Of a DNA stretch of 64,000 nucleotides, positions 8,001-18,598 are shown piece by piece. The notes under the pieces were generated by a model, which ran no database searches, was not told where the DNA came from, and saw only the letters and a program-made list of their open reading frames with translations. Both the position numbers and the translations under genes were made by a program. This DNA comes from Paenibacillus lacisoli (lineage in GTDB: Bacteria > Bacillota > Bacilli > Paenibacillales > Paenibacillaceae), in NCBI RefSeq assembly GCF_030580655.1, contig NZ_JAUQTB010000002.1, positions 186,001 to 250,000 on the forward strand, written 5' to 3'. Numbering within the stretch: the stretch's first letter is position 1; each line of letters opens with the position of its first letter.

Positions 8001-11000
8001 TTACTTGCTCTGATGCTGCAGCAAATTATACAGCACCTGTACCGCTTCAGCGCGGGTGGCCGCGCCCTGCGGCGCGATAGAGCTGCTGTTTTTGCCCTGG
8101 ATCAGACCAAGCTGCACGAGGGCAGCCATCTGCTGCTTTGCCCATGCATTAATATTTTTGGCGTCTGTGAATCCGGCCAATGGATCATTACCCGTTCCGT
8201 TCTCGCCCGGGTTCAGTTTTTGCAGCGCATTATAGGTCATTACAGCCATCTGCTCCCGCGTAATCTGTCTGTTCGGCTCGAAAGCATCCGCAGATACACC
8301 CTTGATTATGCCGGCTTGGTAGGCAGCTGAAACGGACGATGCATACCAGCTGTCTTTGGACACATCGGCGAACGATGCAGATGAAGACTCCTCCAGTCCC
8401 AGCATACGGGTAACGAGAGCGGCAAATTCAGCTCTGGTCACAGGATGGCTCGGTGCAAACCGTGTATCATTCACACCAGTAACAATATGCTGCGCAACCA
8501 TAACTTCAACCGCCCGGTTATACCATGAAGATGACTGTACATCGTTGAACGGCTTCGTAAAGGTCAACAAGCTGTAGGTACCAAAATGGTCCACTTGAGC
8601 TTCGAACGTTCTCGTCTTGCTGTTCCACTTGCTGCGTGTAAACTCCGCTTCGCCTTTTGCGTTCCAGTAATACACACCGGCAAGCTGCTGGTCTGTACCT
8701 GAGTCTGCTGCAAGTTGTATCTTGACCGGCTGCCGGAACGCCGGATTCAGCTTGCGGATGGAGCCGTCAGCAAGGGTGGCTGTCATCTCCAGGTTGATGA
8801 ACGATCCGGCCGGCTTGAGCTGACCGCCCATGCGCTGTCCGGCAGATTGAGTCATGGACTTCTGGTCAGCGGCTGTCACTGGTGCCGCTGTCCAATTCAG
8901 CAGCTTGAAGCCTTGACCAAGTTCTGTCGTGATCTGGTTCAATGCATCATACGGAAGGACAAGCGAGATTCCGCTAGAAAGCTGGATCTGCAGATCGGTT
9001 TGTTTCTGCAGGGCCGCTGCTGCTGCTTCTCCCGTTATCGTGAATCCGCCTGCTCCGTTAGAAGTTCCGGCTGTGCCGTCTCCACCCGGTGTAACAACCG
9101 GTGTGCCGGAATTCGAACCTCCTGCAGAGCCGCCGCCCGTATTACCGGAAGATCCCCCTGTTGATCCGCCGACAGTGTAATCAGCAGCTGCAAGTGTGAA
9201 CGTGCGGTCCAACACGGAAGCTTTGAGCTTTATGCTGTAATTGCCATCCGCAAGCACAGGAATGGCCAGTGTCCCATCCTTCGAGACGCTGCCGGAGCGG
9301 GTCGCCAGCTCATCCTGCTGAGCGACCAATCGCTCTCCTGTAGCCTGGTTGGTCAGTTCCAGCGTAATCGGAATGTGCAGATCCGGTGTTTGATTTTTCA
9401 CATAAGGTGAAGCCGGGATGTTATCCAGATAGGCGTTTAGCCCTTCTTTCGTCGTGACCTGGTATAACGCTGCCTTGTTTCCTGCTTCATTACGGATATT
9501 CAGGCTTCCTGCCAGAATACCGTCAGCCACATGTGCATCAGCAAAGTGTCTGCTGTGCTGTGCGAACGATAAATCGACAGATTTCGTATAAAAGGCACTA
9601 TCATGCAGGCCGTCACGAATTTCAGCGTAATGATCCACGCCGTTGTCATTCAGGTATTTATGAAGAGTCGCTACTGGCACATCAAATTTGTAGACATCTT
9701 CGTTCCCCGAGTCGAAGTAAATGGAGTATCTTTTCAGTGCCTCAATCGGGTAGGACTTTATAATGCTAACCGGATTCTGACCCGCCTGGGTGAAGCTGAG
9801 CGCTCCCATATGACTGACTGCCGAGGAGAACAAATCAGGGTATTGGAAGCCGATGACGAAGGAACCGAATCCGCCCATTGATACCCCCGAGGTTCCCCTG
9901 TAACGGGCATCATCAATGGTTCTGTATTTCTGGTCTACATGAGGGACCAAGTCCTTAACGACCATATCCTGCCACTTCACACCATCCGGACCGGCACCGT
10001 TCACCCACCAGCTTAAGCCGGAGGAATCGGGCATGACGACAATCATATCTTTGGACCTTCCTGCGGCAATCTCCCTGTTCAGGATCTGATCAATTTTGTC
10101 AATCTCATAGGACTCGCTGTCACTGTTAAACTGATGAAGTAAATAAACACTTGGATAACGTTTGTCCGGATGAGTCAAATAACTCTGCGGCAGATAAACC
10201 CTGTACTTAACCGTCCGCTTCGCACTTTCCGAATAAAACTGAGTCACGAAGAACAGCTTCTGGTCGCCTGTTTCCCGCAGTTTCCCGCTCTCCTGCTGGT
10301 AGTATTGAGATACAGCTCCCTGCTGCAGCACCGTCTCGGTTCCGTCTGCTGTGGTCCCCGTTATCTTCACCTCAGCCGTATATAAATAGCGATTGTTGAG
10401 GGTGAATACATAGGGATTGTCGATCGTTGTCTTGATGGTTGCGTAATCTTTGGACCACTGCCGGCGCTGGTCAAGCAGTTTCAGCTTGTCGATGCCCTTC
10501 TCGAAATATTGGGCCGACAGCGTATCTGCGTAAGCGCTCAAATCTTTCTGATCGACAGCCTGGTACTGCTTTGCAGCAAGCTCCTTCACTGCGGTTACGA
10601 TGTTCTGACTAGGAACTTCAGAAGGCAGGTTCTTTATTTTCTGCATCGCAGCCTTTGTATAGATACCGATCGGTCCGGAGTACCAGCCGCCGCCGCCGTT
10701 ATCGTTCACCATATACACGGCAATCGTATTGACTTGCCCCCGCTTCAGCAGATTGCTTGGAATTTTATATTGACGTGATGCTGCCCAGAAGGAAGACTTG
10801 TAGACTCCGTTCTCAAATCCGGTTTCGCCGACTTTAACACCATTAATATAAGTGATGTCCGCGTCATCAATTTTACCGGCCATTAAGGTAAGGTCCTGAT
10901 CGGGGAAATCCTCCGGCACAAAAAATGTTCTCTGATACCAGGCAGCACCATAGTAATTATTTAATCCGCTATAACCGCCAAAACCATCAGTCCACCAGTC

Positions 11001-12524
11001 CAGGCCAGGCTGCACAGTGGCCCAATCGGTCGTGTCCACGTTGTCAGCTTCTCCATGAAGTGATGGCTGGGATTGTGAGTCTTTCTTAAATTTCCAATCC
11101 CCCAAGAGATCAATCTGAATATCTTCAGGCAGAGTTCCCGTTGGTGTAACACGGATCAATGGCTTGGAGCCCAGAGATACTGTCGAGCCAAGCAGTGAGG
11201 CTTCCAGAGAAACGGTTGTACTTTTGCTGGCACCCAGCTGTTCGACAGGGATGTTAAAGCTTCCCGTGAATTCCGAATCTCCCGAACCCGCGATAACATC
11301 TCCTGCATTCTTAACCTCGGTGTACAACACGTTACCTTCTGGATCTGTGACCTTCAACGATACAGACAATTTAAAATCCTCGTCTTCATTGCCGTTCTGG
11401 AACAGCTCCGCTGCAGCACGGTCAAGCCGTGTCGTATACGACACGCTGACTTCTTCTGTACCAATACTCAAGGCCTGCGGCGTAGCAGTAAAGCTGCCCG
11501 TCAAAATTCCTTTGGCAAATTTGGAACTGAATGCGCCGAAAGAGCGATTGAGATCCGCGAGTGCATCCGCAGGGGCGTGATCGCCAGGACGCATCTGGTA
11601 TCCATGTGAAATGGACTTGGAGCGCAGATAGGCGTGAATATCATTCGTGGAGTTATCCGCATATGTATAAGGATCATCCGTGCCTCCGTCCAGATAAATA
11701 GAATACGCTTTCAATTGACTGTCTGTTTTACTTTTGAGCAACGTCATCGGATTGTAATTCGCAACCGTCATGCCGAGCGGGGCGCGATGGCTGCCGATGG
11801 AGCCGAACAGCTCAGGATGATCAAGACCGATAACAAAAGCACCAAAACCGCCCATTGAAATACCGGTAATTCCTCTGTACTGCGGCTTCGCAATGGTCCT
11901 GAATTTTCCGTCAACCGCAGGTACCAGATCGTTCACGATCATCTCTTCCCAGTTGCCCTTGTCGTCACCTTCAGTTTGATTCACAAAGTAACTGCCACCG
12001 CTGGAGTCCGGCATAACAACGATCATCTTCTGGAGCGTACCAGCCTTCATCCATTGATCAAGCTTGTCGGCAATACCGCTCTTCTCAAACGATTCGCTGC
12101 TATTATTCTCTCCATGAAGCAGGTAGACGACGGGATAGTTTCTTGAACTTTCGTAATATCCTTCCGGAAGATAAACCCGGTAACTCATTTCCTTCTGATC
12201 CATATGCTCCGACACATAAGTTGAAGTGTAGAACCTGGACTTCTGTGCCTCAGGCGAGTTTTCCGGATCATTAGAGCTCAGCTGGCTGTTAGGTGCGATA
12301 TTCGATGGAGTGCCCGGCAGGGAAGACTCCTGTGGAGCCTGCGTCGTTACATTTGGATCATCGACTGTACTCCCATCCTGTCCGTCCTGCACCGTCTCTT
12401 CCTGCGCAGTACCCGTTGACTCTGCATAAACAAAGCCTTGTGAAGATGTTAAAATCATAGCTGCCGATAACGCGGCAATGGGAATGGATTTTCTTTTTGC
12501 TTTCTTTGTTCTGGATTCTTTCAC
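8001..12524 (-). CDS. Secreted S-layer-anchored tandem esterase
   Basis: A 1507-residue exported protein. Signal peptide about 1-34 (basic start, hydrophobic core, cleavage near VYA). Two EsterD/FrsA-type alpha/beta-hydrolase domains: about 105-340 with nucleophile Ser223 in GISMGGFG and likely Asp and His316, and about 760-1000 with Ser882 in GVSMGGFG and His974. Such domains occur in feruloyl and acetyl-xylan esterases. Between them, about 470-625, lies a galactose-binding-like jelly roll (WYQRTFFVP, INGVKVGE). After a Gly/Ser linker (about 1100) come an Ig-like region and three SLH repeats (about 1330-1507), which tether the protein to cell-wall secondary polymer. A perfect cre box in the leader implies CcpA repression. 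The two esterase domains differ, so they may have different substrates. Confidence 0.88.
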   Translation of the reverse strand: MKESRTKKAKRKSIPIAALSAAMILTSSQGFVYAESTGTAQEETVQDGQDGSTVDDPNVTTQAPQESSLPGTPSNIAPNSQLSSNDPENSPEAQKSRFYTSTYVSEHMDQKEMSYRVYLPEGYYESSRNYPVVYLLHGENNSSESFEKSGIADKLDQWMKAGTLQKMIVVMPDSSGGSYFVNQTEGDDKGNWEEMIVNDLVPAVDGKFRTIAKPQYRGITGISMGGFGAFVIGLDHPELFGSIGSHRAPLGMTVANYNPMTLLKSKTDSQLKAYSIYLDGGTDDPYTYADNSTNDIHAYLRSKSISHGYQMRPGDHAPADALADLNRSFGAFSSKFAKGILTGSFTATPQALSIGTEEVSVSYTTRLDRAAAELFQNGNEDEDFKLSVSLKVTDPEGNVLYTEVKNAGDVIAGSGDSEFTGSFNIPVEQLGASKSTTVSLEASLLGSTVSLGSKPLIRVTPTGTLPEDIQIDLLGDWKFKKDSQSQPSLHGEADNVDTTDWATVQPGLDWWTDGFGGYSGLNNYYGAAWYQRTFFVPEDFPDQDLTLMAGKIDDADITYINGVKVGETGFENGVYKSSFWAASRQYKIPSNLLKRGQVNTIAVYMVNDNGGGGWYSGPIGIYTKAAMQKIKNLPSEVPSQNIVTAVKELAAKQYQAVDQKDLSAYADTLSAQYFEKGIDKLKLLDQRRQWSKDYATIKTTIDNPYVFTLNNRYLYTAEVKITGTTADGTETVLQQGAVSQYYQQESGKLRETGDQKLFFVTQFYSESAKRTVKYRVYLPQSYLTHPDKRYPSVYLLHQFNSDSESYEIDKIDQILNREIAAGRSKDMIVVMPDSSGLSWWVNGAGPDGVKWQDMVVKDLVPHVDQKYRTIDDARYRGTSGVSMGGFGSFVIGFQYPDLFSSAVSHMGALSFTQAGQNPVSIIKSYPIEALKRYSIYFDSGNEDVYKFDVPVATLHKYLNDNGVDHYAEIRDGLHDSAFYTKSVDLSFAQHSRHFADAHVADGILAGSLNIRNEAGNKAALYQVTTKEGLNAYLDNIPASPYVKNQTPDLHIPITLELTNQATGERLVAQQDELATRSGSVSKDGTLAIPVLADGNYSIKLKASVLDRTFTLAAADYTVGGSTGGSSGNTGGGSAGGSNSGTPVVTPGGDGTAGTSNGAGGFTITGEAAAAALQKQTDLQIQLSSGISLVLPYDALNQITTELGQGFKLLNWTAAPVTAADQKSMTQSAGQRMGGQLKPAGSFINLEMTATLADGSIRKLNPAFRQPVKIQLAADSGTDQQLAGVYYWNAKGEAEFTRSKWNSKTRTFEAQVDHFGTYSLLTFTKPFNDVQSSSWYNRAVEVMVAQHIVTGVNDTRFAPSHPVTRAEFAALVTRMLGLEESSSASFADVSKDSWYASSVSAAYQAGIIKGVSADAFEPNRQITREQMAVMTYNALQKLNPGENGTGNDPLAGFTDAKNINAWAKQQMAALVQLGLIQGKNSSSIAPQGAATRAEAVQVLYNLLQHQSK

Positions 12525-12548
12525 TGTAAAACCTCCCTGGCCTTTATA

Positions 12549-12562
12549 TGAAAGCGATTACA
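12549..12562 (-). promoter_or_regulatory. cre box (CcpA operator) of the tandem esterase gene
   Basis: TGAAAGCGATTACA fits the catabolite-responsive-element consensus TGWAANCGNTNWCA at every position. It lies 25 bases before the start codon, in the promoter/leader, where CcpA binding would repress. It could alternatively serve the LacI-family protein encoded just upstream. Confidence 0.75.
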
Positions 12563-12680
12563 ATTTAACATTATCAATTTATCATTATTTTAGTAAAATA
12601 TCAATAAAATTTTACTATTGTTAAGTAATTTTTTTTTACAACGCGTTTAATTTGGTATTCCATCATTATTTTCCTCAGGC

Positions 12681-12716
12681 AAACAGCCTGCCGCATCTAT
12701 GCGGCAGGCTGTTTTA
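12681..12716. terminator. Strong bidirectional terminator after LacI-type gene
   Basis: Perfect 16-bp stem AAACAGCCTGCCGCAT with a two-base loop and T/A flanks, 13 bases after the regulator stop codon. Confidence 0.85.
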
Positions 12717-12728
12717 AATGACTTATGT

Positions 12729-13833
<1,105 letters not shown>

Positions 13834-13869
13834 GGGGATATTGCGTATGCACAGCTCGCAGATTAGGAA

Positions 13870-14181
13870 TTATACCCGCACCGCTGTGCCGCTGACAGCA
13901 ACCATCAGCATACCCTCACGCACCACTTCGTAATCGATGTCTATTCCGACGATGGCATTCGCGCCTATGCGCGCCGCCTGCTGCTTCATCTCTTCCATTG
14001 CTACATCGCGCGCTTCTTTCAGCTTGCTCTCATAGGCGCCAGATCTTCCGCCCACGATGTCTGTTATGGAAGCGAAAAAATCCCGTACTACGTTTGCCCC
14101 CATAATGGCCTCACCATTAACTATTCCGGTATACTCCTGAATGGGTCTTCCTTCAATCGTTGGTGTCGTCGTAATGATCAT
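13870..14181 (-). CDS. YbjQ family (UPF0145) putative heavy-metal-binding domain protein
   Basis: A 103-residue protein with the family core: N-terminal [43 protein letters not shown], and the [17 protein letters not shown] strand near 75-85. Members form pentamers; the function is not established despite the heavy-metal label. SD GGGAGAAAA precedes the ATG. It stands alone between pirin and the LacI-type gene. Confidence 0.85.
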   Translation of the reverse strand: MIITTTPTIEGRPIQEYTGIVNGEAIMGANVVRDFFASITDIVGGRSGAYESKLKEARDVAMEEMKQQAARIGANAIVGIDIDYEVVREGMLMVAVSGTAVRV

Positions 14182-14284
14182 GTTTGATTTTCTCCCTTCG
14201 GCCGAAAGAATGAACTGCTTCTTTGGTTAGTGTATCAGATGTAAGCACAGATGCCCAATTTCTTCTAAATGGAAGCCAAGATAG

Positions 14285-15061
14285 TCAGTATTTCTTCGGT
14301 GTGAGACGATAATTTACCTTGTTCGGGACCTCTATCACCAGCAGTCTTAAAGCATCCTCCGCTGCAGTGACAGCCCATCCAGATGAAGCGGGTGAGGTCA
14401 GCATCACAAAGTCCCCGGTTCCGGCGTGTGCCTGCATTTCTCCGGAGCCAGGAATAAGAAACCGGGCTGCGCCTTCCAGAATAAGTACGGCCGCAGTTCT
14501 TCCGCTGTCCAGCTCTTTTACGAACGATTTCCCGGATTTGAGTTCAATGTCCTGCAGCTGGGCATCCACTGTTAATGCTGCAGGTGATCCCGTACCGATT
14601 AACGTTCGAATTACAACTCCATCTTCGTACGCCAGCGGGAATTCGTTGGCCTCGTATTTCATATATTTTGGCGTCCGTTCCCATGCTTCAGTCAGATCCG
14701 GCTCTAACCAGATCTGGAATGATTCCATGTCAGGTCCGGTCCATTCCTCTTCATGGCTGACTCCAGAGCCGGTGTGCATAATCTGCAGCCCGCCTTGAGC
14801 TACTCTGCTGTCTGAGCCTAATGAATCCCGGTGTACGGCCGTACCCTGCGTCACATAAGTCACAATTTCATAACCTTCATGCTGATGAGGCGCGATATGT
14901 CCTCCCACCGGCGCTTTGGCCCATGCCCAGTAATATAAAGGACCGATCCGGTTAATTACAGAACCTTCTCCCGGAAAACCGATGGGCTTCTGCTCTGTGA
15001 TCTTTCCTCCGTCGAACTCTCCTTTTCCCTGCATAAAAGCGGGATAGACACGTATACTCAT
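14285..15061 (-). CDS. Pirin family bicupin protein
   Basis: Bicupin of 258 residues. The N-terminal cupin carries the pirin metal site: HIAPHQHEGYEIVTYV supplies two His, and HTGSGVSHEEEW supplies His and Glu. Bacterial pirins can be quercetinases or interact with metabolic enzymes; the role here is unknown. ATG at 15061 is preceded by GAAGGAGG, so I prefer it to the upstream TTG at 15082. It is monocistronic between the stress protein terminator and ybjQ-like gene. Confidence 0.87.
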   Translation of the reverse strand: MSIRVYPAFMQGKGEFDGGKITEQKPIGFPGEGSVINRIGPLYYWAWAKAPVGGHIAPHQHEGYEIVTYVTQGTAVHRDSLGSDSRVAQGGLQIMHTGSGVSHEEEWTGPDMESFQIWLEPDLTEAWERTPKYMKYEANEFPLAYEDGVVIRTLIGTGSPAALTVDAQLQDIELKSGKSFVKELDSGRTAAVLILEGAARFLIPGSGEMQAHAGTGDFVMLTSPASSGWAVTAAEDALRLLVIEVPNKVNYRLTPKKY

Positions 15062-15170
15062 CTGTAATCCTCCTTCAATCAAACGAGCTGCGTAATATCT
15101 TTATTTAAAGATAATTGATCGCCTTCCTCTTGTCAACGCCGCTGCTTCCTGCTTCTTTGTTTCAACAGTA

Positions 15171-15203
15171 AAAAAGCCCGATCCTCAAGGGACCAGGCTT
15201 TAT
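15171..15203 (-). terminator. Terminator after general stress protein gene
   Basis: AGCCTGGTCCC pairs imperfectly with the GGATCGGGCT side and is followed by TTTTTTACTG on the minus strand, seven bases after the stop. Confidence 0.7.
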
Positions 15204-15209
15204 TGTCAT

Positions 15210-15851
15210 TCATCGTCTCATCGGGCGGTTGTTATCCAGTGTATCCGGCATTACATCTTCGACCACAGCATCTGTGCGGCGGCTGTGATTTACATCTTCA
15301 TCCAACCTATTCGTACGGGCAAGATCGTCCGTCATGACACCGGAATGAGCAGCGTACCGATCAGCGTTAAGCGACCGGTTCGTGCGGAATACATCGTATA
15401 CATCATTGCCGCGGTCCGCTGCTGCGTCTACTAATACGAGGATTTTACCCTGATCAACGTAACCTTCATATTCCTTCGCTTCATCCTCAGGAATACCGAG
15501 TCCTACGAGACCGCCGACCAGACCGCCAGCGCCGGCGCCTACAGCGGCTCCGGTCAGCGTCGCAGCAATTGGACCTGCTGCCAGAATCGGACCAATCCCC
15601 GGAATCGCCAACGCTCCGATACCCGCCAGCAATCCGGCTACGCCGCCCAGCACACCTCCGGTTGCTGCTCCTGTCGCCACACCTTCCGGCGCCTTGGTCC
15701 CTGTCTCTTCATTAATGGTTCTCATGTCTTCTTTATCGCGAGTAATGACGGATATTTCGTCGTTGCGAAAACCTTGCTGCTGCAATGACTCGATCGCGCG
15801 AGAAGCTTCCTGCTCGGTATCAAATACGCCAACAATTTTCTTTTCCATCAT
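15210..15851 (-). CDS. General stress protein with YflT-type and glycine-zipper regions
   Basis: A 213-residue protein. The N-terminal domain (about 1-50, KIVGVFDTEQEASRAIESL..GF..DEISVITR) is the heat-induced-stress YflT fold. The middle (about 58-118) is a very Gly/Ala-rich glycine-zipper segment that may associate with membranes. A second copy of the small alpha/beta motif follows (EYEGYVDQGKILVLV), then a polar disordered tail rich in Arg/Asn/Asp. Homologues are general stress proteins of unknown mechanism. SD GGAGGTAATA precedes tandem ATG codons. Monocistronic. Confidence 0.8.
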   Translation of the reverse strand: MMEKKIVGVFDTEQEASRAIESLQQQGFRNDEISVITRDKEDMRTINEETGTKAPEGVATGAATGGVLGGVAGLLAGIGALAIPGIGPILAAGPIAATLTGAAVGAGAGGLVGGLVGLGIPEDEAKEYEGYVDQGKILVLVDAAADRGNDVYDVFRTNRSLNADRYAAHSGVMTDDLARTNRLDEDVNHSRRTDAVVEDVMPDTLDNNRPMRR

Positions 15852-15946
15852 TATTACCTCCCTGATTAGTGGTTCGTAGCATCATTACCCTTGCAGGCAT
15901 CATTCCAAACCTAAGTCAGGCACAGGTGTTAAAAATGGATTGCTTG

Positions 15947-18448
15947 TCAGGATCTGGGCTTAACCCGGCGGGTCGGCATTGCTTCCAGCGGATTATCCGG
16001 CCAATAATGCTTGGGATAACGCCCCTTGAGATCCTTCTTCACTTCAAAATAGGCATGCTCCCAGAAGCTCTCCAGATCAGAGGTCACCTGAACCGGCCGC
16101 TGTGCCGGTGACAGCAGGTGAAGAAGCACGGGCACACTCCCCAGCCCAAGACGCGGTGTCTCACGCATCCCGAACAGCTCCTGCAGTCTTACCGCTAGAG
16201 TAGGCGCGTCGGGCCGGCTGTAGTCGACAGGGATTCGTGACCCGCTTGGCACCTGCACATGGGTCGGCGCTTCCTGATCGAGCTGCTGCCGCTGCTCCCA
16301 GCTGAGCAGGCCCAGCAGCAGATCCTGGATATGCAGACGCTGCAGATCCGCTGCGCTGCGCTGATTGCTCAGATAAGGAAGCAGCCATTCTTCCAGCGTA
16401 TCGAGCAGCCCCTGATCCGAAGCATCCGGCCATTCCGGCAGATGCTGATGCATGAATATCATGCGTTCCTGAAGCTGCCGGCTCTGCTTGGACCAGGGCA
16501 GAAGCTGGATGCCCTGACGCCTTATTCCCTCCAGCAGGGCTGCAGCAACCAGTTCATAGGACGGCCGTTCATACGGCAGCTCCTTCAGCGTGACGGCTCC
16601 CACCTTCAGCTTTTTCTCGGCACGGACGCCCCGGCGGCTCTGATCCCAGTAGACGAGCTCCTCCTCCTTCATCAGGCTCCGGTGATGACTGTACAGCTCC
16701 TGTTCCGTTAAAGGGGCTGCCAGGCGGATGCGGCCGTCGCTGCCCTGATCATCAGCTTCCGCCACAACTACATAAGCTGCACCTGACATGAGTTCCTGAC
16801 CCGGCAGAAATGCCCCGCGGCCGCTGCTGAGCAGAAATTTCCCGCCGCCGCGCGATTGTCCGATTCGGTCAGGATAAGCAAAGGCCAGCAGTATACCGCA
16901 GTCGTCTGAGCCCCTGCCACCCGCTGTTCGGCGAGGACTGTCCGCGGTGACAGTGTTCAGCCAGTGCCGGCTCTCACGAATGAGCCGCTCTAATGCTTCG
17001 CGGTCAGGTATATCGCTGCTCCTCACCAGGTTTCCCGATGCCTGCTCTTCCAGTATGTCCATGCGCAGACGAAGGTCAGTTCCCAGGGAAGCACGGAATA
17101 AATCGCGCTCCTGCAGCAGTGCGGCCAGGCGAGACGCTGGCTCCTCCAAGCCCAGTTTCCGGCTCTCCAGCAGCATATGGCCGAGTCGGGGATGAATCCC
17201 GAGCTCATGTACACGGCGGCCATGTTCTGTGATTCCTCTATAGTCTATACACCCAAGCAGCTCCAGAAGCTGCACAGCCTGCTCGTAAGCGGCCGCTGGC
17301 GGCTGGTCGAGCCACTGCAGCTCCGAAGGCGTCTTCGCTCCCCAGGCTGCCAGCTCCAGAGCGAGCGGTACCAGGTCTGCTGCCTGTATTTCAGGGCGGG
17401 AGAACTCCGGAAGCGCCGCCTGCTCTTCCGCACTCCACAAGCGATAACCTACACCCGGACGCAGTCTGCCTGCCCGGCCCTGCCGCTGTACGGCAGATGC
17501 TTTGGATATGCGGACTGTTATAAGGCGGCTCATCCCGGTACGTGCTGAGAAGGAAGGCTCCCGCTGCAGGCCGCTGTCTACCACGATCGAAATTCCCTCA
17601 ATGGTTAAGCTGCTCTCTGCGATAGAGGTAGCCAGAACAATCTTGCGCTCCGAGACCGCGGATGGTCTTATCGCCTCATCCTGCTGATCGAGCGGCATTG
17701 TTCCGTAGATGGCCGCGACCCGGATATGACCAGGCAGCCCAAGCTGACCAAGCTCCCGTTCCGTACGCCGAATCTCACGAATACCGGGCAGGAATGCCAG
17801 CACATCCCCCTCATAGGCCCTCATCGCTTCCTGGATAGTGCGAGCCATGGCCTGCTCCAATTCTTCTTCCGGTCGCTTGGGAGCATACACCGTCTCAACC
17901 GGATAGGTACGTCCTGGACTTTCAAGAATGGGTGCCCCGTTCAGGAGACGGCTCAGCGGCTCTGCATCCAGGGTGGCTGACATGACGAGTATTTTCAGAT
18001 CCGGACGCAGCACCTCTTGACACTGACGGGTTAAGGCCAGTCCAAGATCTGCATGCAGATTCCGTTCATGATATTCATCAAAGATAACCAGGCCGACACC
18101 TTCCAGTGCCGGGTCATGCTGCAGCATCCGGGTCAGCACCCCTTCGGTCACGACTTCAACCTTCGTCATTTCACTGACCCGGGTATCCATCCGTACCCGG
18201 TAACCGACAGTCCCGCCGGCGGATTCACCCAGTGTTCTGGCCATATAGGCTGCGGCCGAACGTGCTGCCAGACGCCGGGGCTCCAGCATAATGATTTTGT
18301 TGCCTTTCAGCCATGGTTCGCTGCGCAGGGCTAAGGGAATAACGGTTGTTTTACCTGCGCCCGGCTGGGCAGTCAAGATGGCTGCGTGGTGTTCCTCAAG
18401 CGCCTGCCTCAGCCGGGGAAGTATTGTTTTAACGGGTAATTCAGTCAT
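15947..18448 (-). CDS. hrpB: ATP-dependent helicase HrpB
   Basis: DEAH/RHA-type superfamily 2 helicase, 833 residues from the chosen start. Motifs seen: Walker A AQPGAGKTT, PRRLAARS (Ia), DEYHERN (II, a DEYH variant), SATLD (III), and QRQGRAGRLRPG (VI), followed by HA2 and the HrpB C-terminal domain ending near PKHYWPDNP. Its cellular substrate is not known; related HrpA acts on RNA/ribosomes. The frame is open to 18514; MTELPVKTILP at 18448 matches the usual family start and has GGAG 11 bases upstream (ATG at 18457 is an alternative). It is divergent from gluQ across about 140 bases. Confidence 0.9.
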   Translation of the reverse strand: MTELPVKTILPRLRQALEEHHAAILTAQPGAGKTTVIPLALRSEPWLKGNKIIMLEPRRLAARSAAAYMARTLGESAGGTVGYRVRMDTRVSEMTKVEVVTEGVLTRMLQHDPALEGVGLVIFDEYHERNLHADLGLALTRQCQEVLRPDLKILVMSATLDAEPLSRLLNGAPILESPGRTYPVETVYAPKRPEEELEQAMARTIQEAMRAYEGDVLAFLPGIREIRRTERELGQLGLPGHIRVAAIYGTMPLDQQDEAIRPSAVSERKIVLATSIAESSLTIEGISIVVDSGLQREPSFSARTGMSRLITVRISKASAVQRQGRAGRLRPGVGYRLWSAEEQAALPEFSRPEIQAADLVPLALELAAWGAKTPSELQWLDQPPAAAYEQAVQLLELLGCIDYRGITEHGRRVHELGIHPRLGHMLLESRKLGLEEPASRLAALLQERDLFRASLGTDLRLRMDILEEQASGNLVRSSDIPDREALERLIRESRHWLNTVTADSPRRTAGGRGSDDCGILLAFAYPDRIGQSRGGGKFLLSSGRGAFLPGQELMSGAAYVVVAEADDQGSDGRIRLAAPLTEQELYSHHRSLMKEEELVYWDQSRRGVRAEKKLKVGAVTLKELPYERPSYELVAAALLEGIRRQGIQLLPWSKQSRQLQERMIFMHQHLPEWPDASDQGLLDTLEEWLLPYLSNQRSAADLQRLHIQDLLLGLLSWEQRQQLDQEAPTHVQVPSGSRIPVDYSRPDAPTLAVRLQELFGMRETPRLGLGSVPVLLHLLSPAQRPVQVTSDLESFWEHAYFEVKKDLKGRYPKHYWPDNPLEAMPTRRVKPRS

Positions 18449-18598
18449 TTCGTTCATCGCTCCAATAATTGCCGAATTGCACGGTTTCCCATCCATCCCA
18501 TTGTAAGCATCCATTGGACGGCCCGTGAAATCTTGTTTACAATATAGAATTAGTAAATATACAACTACTGATTATGTTACGGAAAGAAGGGTCGATCC

